Source: Sphingomonas sp.
GTDB taxonomy: Bacteria > Pseudomonadota > Alphaproteobacteria > Sphingomonadales > Sphingomonadaceae
Assembly: GCA_019744885.1 (NCBI GenBank)
Contig: JAIETY010000131.1
Span: forward strand, 1 to 33,000
Direction of reading: 5' to 3'
DNA length: 33,000 bases
Shown piece after piece: positions 29,372 through 33,000 of this stretch. The notes beneath the pieces were generated by a model. The model was not told the origin of the DNA and searched no databases. It saw only the letters and a program-made list of their open reading frames with translations. How positions within the stretch are numbered: position 1 is the first letter of the stretch; each line of letters begins with the position of its first letter. Position numbers and translations under genes: made by a program.

Positions 29372-30846
29372 CGCCCCTCCTCCAGCATCAGCTTGGCCGT
29401 CGCCTTTGCGCTCCCTACCACGCCCGGAATCCCCGCGCCGGGATGCGTGCCCGCGCCGACGAAATACAGGTTCGGGATATGGTCGTCGCGGTTGTGGACG
29501 CGGAAATAGGCCGATTGCAGCAGCGTTGGCTCAAGGCTGAAGGCGCTCCCCAGATGCGCGTTCAGATCGGCGCTAAAATCGCTCGGCGCATAATGGAATT
29601 TGGTGACGATGCGGTCGTGGATATCGGGGATCAGCCGCTTGCCGATCTCGTCGAGGATGCGCTTTTCGAGGATCGGGCCAATCTCCGCCCAGTCGACCGG
29701 GAATTTGCCCTGATGCGGCACCGGCGCCAGCGCATAGAAAGTCGAATGCCCCTCGGGCGCCATCGACGGATCGGTGACGGTCGGGTGGTGGAGATAGAGC
29801 GAGAAATCCTCCGCCAGCACGCCGTGCTTGTAAATATCGTCGAGCAGCCCCTTATAGCGCGGCCCGAACAAAATCATGTGATGCGGGATGTCGGGGAACG
29901 TCCCCTTCAGCCCGAAATGCGCGACGAAGAGCGACGGCGAATAGGTTTTTCGCTCCAGCCGCGCGCGCGTGCGCTGCGCCGAGCGCGATGTCTTCAGCAG
30001 ATCGCGGTAGCTGTGCATAACATCGGCGTTGCTCGCGATTGCATCGGCCTGCACCGACCAGCCGCTCTTGGTGGTCACGCCGGTCGCACGGTCGCCGAGC
30101 GTGTCGATCGACGCCACTGGATCGCCCAAGCGGAGCACCCCGCCGAGCCGCTGGAAATGGGTGACCATGCCGGCGATCAGCTTGTTGGTGCCGCCCATCG
30201 CGAACCAGACGCCGCCGTCCTTCTCGAGCTTGTGGATGAGCGCATAGATTGAACTCGTCGTCATCGGATTGCCGCCGACGAGCAAAGTGTGGAACGACAG
30301 CGCCTCGCGCAGCTTTGGGTGCTTTACATAGCTCGACACGATCGAATGCACCGATCGCCATGCCTGATATTTCATCAGGCTCGGCGCCGCCTTGATCATC
30401 GACGCGAAGTCGAGAAAGGCGACATGGCCGAGCTTTTCATATCCTTCGGTGTAAACGCCCGTCGAATATTCGAGGAACCGGCGATAGCCATCGACATCGG
30501 CCGGATCGAGCTTGGCAATCTCGGCGGCGAGCTGCGGCTCGTCGTTCGAATAGTCGAAATTGGTGCCATCGGGCCAGTTGAGCCGGTAAAAGGGCATGAC
30601 GGGCGCCAGCGTCACGTCCTCGCTCATCGACCGGCCCGACAGCGCCCATAGCTCCTGCAGGCACGGCGGATCGGTGATCACCGTCGGCCCGGCATCGAAC
30701 ACGAAACCGTCCTTCTCCCAGACGTAAGCCCGGCCACCCGGCTTGTCGCGCGCTTCGACCAGGGTTGTCTGCACCCCCGCCGATTGCAGCCGGATCGCGA
30801 GCGCAAGGCCGCCGAAACCGGCGCCGATCACCACCGCCGACTTCAT
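29368..30846 (-). CDS. crtI: Phytoene desaturase
   Basis: A 492-residue CrtI-type desaturase that converts phytoene to lycopene or neurosporene using FAD. The dinucleotide motif GAGFGG (8-13) is followed by VEARDKPGGRAYVWEKDGF then FDAGPT, and the carotenoid desaturase signature is at the C-terminus (NLYFVGAGTHPGAGIPGVV then GSAKA). Length and both ends are normal. It overlaps crtY upstream and the hydrolase downstream by 4 nt each, so translation is coupled along the operon. Confidence 0.95.
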   Translation of the reverse strand: MKSAVVIGAGFGGLALAIRLQSAGVQTTLVEARDKPGGRAYVWEKDGFVFDAGPTVITDPPCLQELWALSGRSMSEDVTLAPVMPFYRLNWPDGTNFDYSNDEPQLAAEIAKLDPADVDGYRRFLEYSTGVYTEGYEKLGHVAFLDFASMIKAAPSLMKYQAWRSVHSIVSSYVKHPKLREALSFHTLLVGGNPMTTSSIYALIHKLEKDGGVWFAMGGTNKLIAGMVTHFQRLGGVLRLGDPVASIDTLGDRATGVTTKSGWSVQADAIASNADVMHSYRDLLKTSRSAQRTRARLERKTYSPSLFVAHFGLKGTFPDIPHHMILFGPRYKGLLDDIYKHGVLAEDFSLYLHHPTVTDPSMAPEGHSTFYALAPVPHQGKFPVDWAEIGPILEKRILDEIGKRLIPDIHDRIVTKFHYAPSDFSADLNAHLGSAFSLEPTLLQSAYFRVHNRDDHIPNLYFVGAGTHPGAGIPGVVGSAKATAKLMLEEGR

Positions 30847-32030
30847 GCCTTCTTGCTCCGAATCGCGCGGATGGCCGCCGAAATCTTGACGGGCGGTTTG
30901 CCCAGCAAGATGCGTGCTTGGTCGATCATGGTGGTTTGTCCTGCGTAGAAACGCCCAACCAGCGCGGGGTTGAGCCGATAGAAGCGCTCGAGGATGCGGT
31001 ATCGTTCATCCGGCGCCCCGGCGCGATACAGCATTTTGTCGAGCATGCGGTAAAAGCCGCGACCTTTCCACGTCTGCGCCGCAAAGCCGTGCATCAGCTC
31101 GTGGAGGCCTTTGCCCGACAGGTCGCGGGTGCGGGCGATCAGGCACGCGGTGCGCACCGCATCGGGCAGCGAATAGCCGGTGGTCGGGTGGAACAGCCCG
31201 GCGCGCATGCCCGCCTTGGCCACGCCATTGCCGCCGCTGCGCCAATAGGCTTCGAAATCGCCGCCGAGCGCGACCGGCAGCGCGCCTTGCTCTTCGCGCA
31301 CGACATGGTCGACCTGCCAGCCGCCCGCCGCGACATAGTCGCTCAGCCGCGCGCCAATCGGATCGCTGTTCGCGCCACCGACGACCGGGCGGTAGAGGTC
31401 GGGGGTGTCGCTGTAATAGGTATCCTCGACGAACAGCCGCGTCGCCGAAAAGGGCAGCACATAGACGAAGCGATAGCCGTCGATCTGCTCGACCGTGGCG
31501 TCCATCACCAGCGGCCGCGCAACGTCGTGCGGTTCAGCGAGCGCATATTCGCGCCCGACGAATTTTTGCCAGCCAAGGTCGAGTGTCGACAAATCGCCCG
31601 CGCCGCGCGCGTCGATGACCCCCTTGGCCTCGATCCGGTCGCCATCGTCGAGCACCACAGCGGTGGCACTCGCGCCGAGCACGCGGCGGCCGAGCATCAG
31701 CGCGCCTTCGGGCAGTGCTGCGCGGACCTGCGCATCGAGCCGTTCGGACTCGATCGAATAATAGGTCGCCTTGATCATGCGCTGGTGCGCGGGGAACTGA
31801 ATGTCGTAGCTCGACCAGCCGTGGCAGACGAGCGGCGCGATCAGCCAGCGATCGGCGGGCGCGACATCGGTGCCAAAGAACGACCACAAATGATTGCCGC
31901 CGATCGACGGCCCGCCTTCGACGATGCGCACATCCATGTCGGGCCGCTTTTTGGCGAGCGCAAGCGCGATCAAGCCGCCGGCGAGCCCGCCGCCGACAAT
32001 CGCGAGATCGCACTGGATCGTGGCTGCCAT
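30843..32030 (-). CDS. crtY: Lycopene beta-cyclase
   Basis: A 395-residue flavoprotein-like cyclase of the CrtY family, which closes the beta-ionone rings of lycopene. It has an N-terminal dinucleotide-binding motif VGGGLAGGL (12-20), the family stretch GGNHLWSFF (44-52), VIDARGAG, and FVYVLPFSATRLFVEDTYYSD. It is the first gene of the leftward operon crtY-crtI-hydrolase-LOG-crtB. The ATG at 32030 is 142 nt from a divergent hydroxylase gene, and the operon promoter must lie in that gap. Confidence 0.94.
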   Translation of the reverse strand: MAATIQCDLAIVGGGLAGGLIALALAKKRPDMDVRIVEGGPSIGGNHLWSFFGTDVAPADRWLIAPLVCHGWSSYDIQFPAHQRMIKATYYSIESERLDAQVRAALPEGALMLGRRVLGASATAVVLDDGDRIEAKGVIDARGAGDLSTLDLGWQKFVGREYALAEPHDVARPLVMDATVEQIDGYRFVYVLPFSATRLFVEDTYYSDTPDLYRPVVGGANSDPIGARLSDYVAAGGWQVDHVVREEQGALPVALGGDFEAYWRSGGNGVAKAGMRAGLFHPTTGYSLPDAVRTACLIARTRDLSGKGLHELMHGFAAQTWKGRGFYRMLDKMLYRAGAPDERYRILERFYRLNPALVGRFYAGQTTMIDQARILLGKPPVKISAAIRAIRSKKA

Positions 32031-32172
32031 CGGCTTGGCCTAACCAATGCGCGCGCGCCGCGAAACCCTTTCGTGTCGTTTCGGCAATGATTGGTCGGCA
32101 AAGCGACTCGGTTCGCCCGTTTCGGGCGTTGTTGCGCTTCCATCGCCGACTCGGAGCGCATATGAGGGAAAC
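32031..32172. promoter_or_regulatory. Divergent control region of the carotenoid operon and the hydroxylase gene
   Basis: These 142 nt separate crtY (left) from the rightward desaturase/hydroxylase gene, so both promoters should be here. An alternating GCGCGCGC stretch lies by crtY. I can point to small inverted elements (CGAAACCCTTTCG at 32059-32071, CGCCCGTTTCGGGCG at 32115-32129) but to no convincing -35/-10 pair. The call rests on position. Confidence 0.4.
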
Positions 32173-32997
32173 ATGCCGATTTTGCTTGCCGTCGTCTTTT
32201 CCGCGTTCGCGATGATTGCGATCGTCGGCGCGCGTTATTTGCTCGTCAGCGGCGCCTTTGCGGCGGCGACGCGGCTGCGCCATCCCGGACTCTACGCGGG
32301 ACTCGGCAAGCAGATCCGCCGCGAGATTGGCTGGAGCCTCGCCAGTGCCGCGATCTACGGCATTCCCGCAGGCGTGATTGCCTGGGGCTGGGCGAATCGC
32401 GGCTGGACCGCGATCTACACCGATCTGGCAGCCTGGCCCTTATGGTATTGGCCGCTCTCGATTTTCCTCTATCTCTTCGCGCATGACACCTGGTTTTACT
32501 GGACGCATCGCTGGATGCACCAGCCGAAATGGTTCAAGCGCGCGCATGCCGTGCATCATGCCAGCCGCCCGCCAACCGCCTGGGCCGCGATGGCGTTTCA
32601 CCCGATCGAGGCGCTGACCGGCGCCATTGTCATTCCGCTGCTGGTATTCGTTATTCCCATCCATGTCGGTGCGCTGGCCGTGGTGCTCAGCGTGATGACG
32701 GTGATGGGCGTCACCAATCACATGGGGTGGGAGGTTTTCCCAAGGTTCATCTGGGCCGGGGCATTGGGGGAATGGGTGATCACAGCCAGTCATCATCAGC
32801 GGCATCATACGGAGTATAGGGGAAATTATGGGCTATATTTCAGATTTTGGGACCGGCTCTGCGGTACCGACCGGGGGCTTGGCAGCTTCACCGCCGACGC
32901 GCAGCGCGGCACCGGGGGCAGCGTTCATGCGGCGGTTGGGGGCCGCGCTGACGCTGGTCGCGCTGACGACGGGCGCCGCGCCAACCGGCTCGCTTGA
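32173..32997 (+). CDS. Sterol desaturase/carotenoid hydroxylase-type membrane protein
   Basis: A 274-residue diiron membrane oxygenase with histidine clusters His104 (FAHDTWFYWTHRWMH, including HRWMH 112-116), HAVHH (125-129), and HHQRHH (207-212), then EYRGNYGLYFRFWDRLCGT as in fatty acid hydroxylase-superfamily proteins. Divergence from crtY suggests a carotenoid substrate, but it is longer than classical CrtZ (about 160-170 residues), so I do not name it. GAGGGAA precedes the ATG. The last 35-40 residues (from about 236) are Gly, Ala, Arg and Asp-rich with no hydrophobic pattern, and 71 nt of the frame overlap the next gene, so the true end may be earlier or altered. Confidence 0.82.
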   Translation: MPILLAVVFSAFAMIAIVGARYLLVSGAFAAATRLRHPGLYAGLGKQIRREIGWSLASAAIYGIPAGVIAWGWANRGWTAIYTDLAAWPLWYWPLSIFLYLFAHDTWFYWTHRWMHQPKWFKRAHAVHHASRPPTAWAAMAFHPIEALTGAIVIPLLVFVIPIHVGALAVVLSVMTVMGVTNHMGWEVFPRFIWAGALGEWVITASHHQRHHTEYRGNYGLYFRFWDRLCGTDRGLGSFTADAQRGTGGSVHAAVGGRADAGRADDGRRANRLA

Positions 32998-33000
32998 TGT
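32927..33000 (+). CDS. N-terminus of an exported protein, cut by the window edge
   Basis: ATG 32927, preceded by GGGGGC at a suitable distance, opens a frame reading MRRLGAALTLVALTTGAAPT then GSLDV to the window edge: two arginines, a hydrophobic core and small residues, a good signal peptide. The start lies inside the 3' end of the desaturase frame. A small exported DUF2141-like protein would fit the context, but 24 residues cannot show that. Confidence 0.5.
   Translation, partial: MRRLGAALTLVALTTGAAPTGSLD

Noticed and set aside
1..33000. CRISPR arrays, tRNA or rRNA genes, prophage or integrase modules
   Set aside because: No regularly spaced repeats, cloverleaf-like or rRNA-like segments, or phage structural or integrase motifs were seen on either strand.

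Overview
The window looks like chromosomal DNA of a yellow-pigmented alphaproteobacterium of the order Sphingomonadales (Sphingomonas or a close relative). This rests on the high GC content as judged by eye, a crtY-crtI-crtB carotenoid operon, an Atm1-type ABC exporter closely resembling the Novosphingobium protein, and hairpin repeats built around GTTTCTCGA...TCGAAACGAACGGG that I associate with sphingomonad intergenic regions. I saw no rRNA, tRNA or CRISPR array.

Layout. 1-133: right end of an IS630-family element. 133-10003: leftward genes for a polysaccharide flippase, DNA polymerase I, a 2-oxoglutarate oxygenase, a class A beta-lactamase lipoprotein, L-aspartate oxidase, an ABC ATPase, a VOC protein and a secreted protein. 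10055-11967: rightward zf-CHCC protein, small HTH-like protein and TldD. 11974-12515: a leftward CcdA/CcdB toxin-antitoxin pair with a promoter and operator that can be read directly. 12565-15314: rightward flavin-binding protein, DUF2007 protein, and glnK-amtB behind a sigma-54 promoter, closed by a strong terminator. 15552-20816: leftward recQ followed by a phosphatase-like protein, a small membrane protein, a sterol-desaturase-type hydroxylase, a GMC oxidoreductase and a 56-residue membrane peptide, probably one transcript. 20970-24289: rightward DUF2975/XRE pair, a membrane-protein gene broken by an in-frame TGA, a short-chain dehydrogenase and a retropepsin-like protein without its catalytic motif. 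24409-26232: atm1, flanked by two repeat copies. 26869-32030: leftward operon crtY-crtI-hydrolase-LOG-crtB with 4-nt overlaps throughout. 32173-33000: a second desaturase/hydroxylase and the start of an exported protein.

How the genes work together. GlnK and AmtB form the ammonium sensing and uptake module under nitrogen (RpoN) control. CrtB makes phytoene, CrtI desaturates it and CrtY cyclises the product to beta-carotene; the divergent membrane hydroxylase may modify the carotenoid. A LOG nucleotide phosphoribohydrolase and an exported alpha/beta hydrolase are co-translated with the pigment genes, which is the most unusual gene arrangement here. The hydroxylase and GMC oxidoreductase behind recQ could be consecutive oxidation steps on one lipid. 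I do not see a large undescribed defence or mobile system. The most original signals are the hairpin repeats with paired base changes, the probably leaderless ccdA promoter whose operator contains the start codon, the 12-nt in-frame repeat between glnK and amtB, and the TGA-interrupted gene beside the DUF2975/XRE pair.
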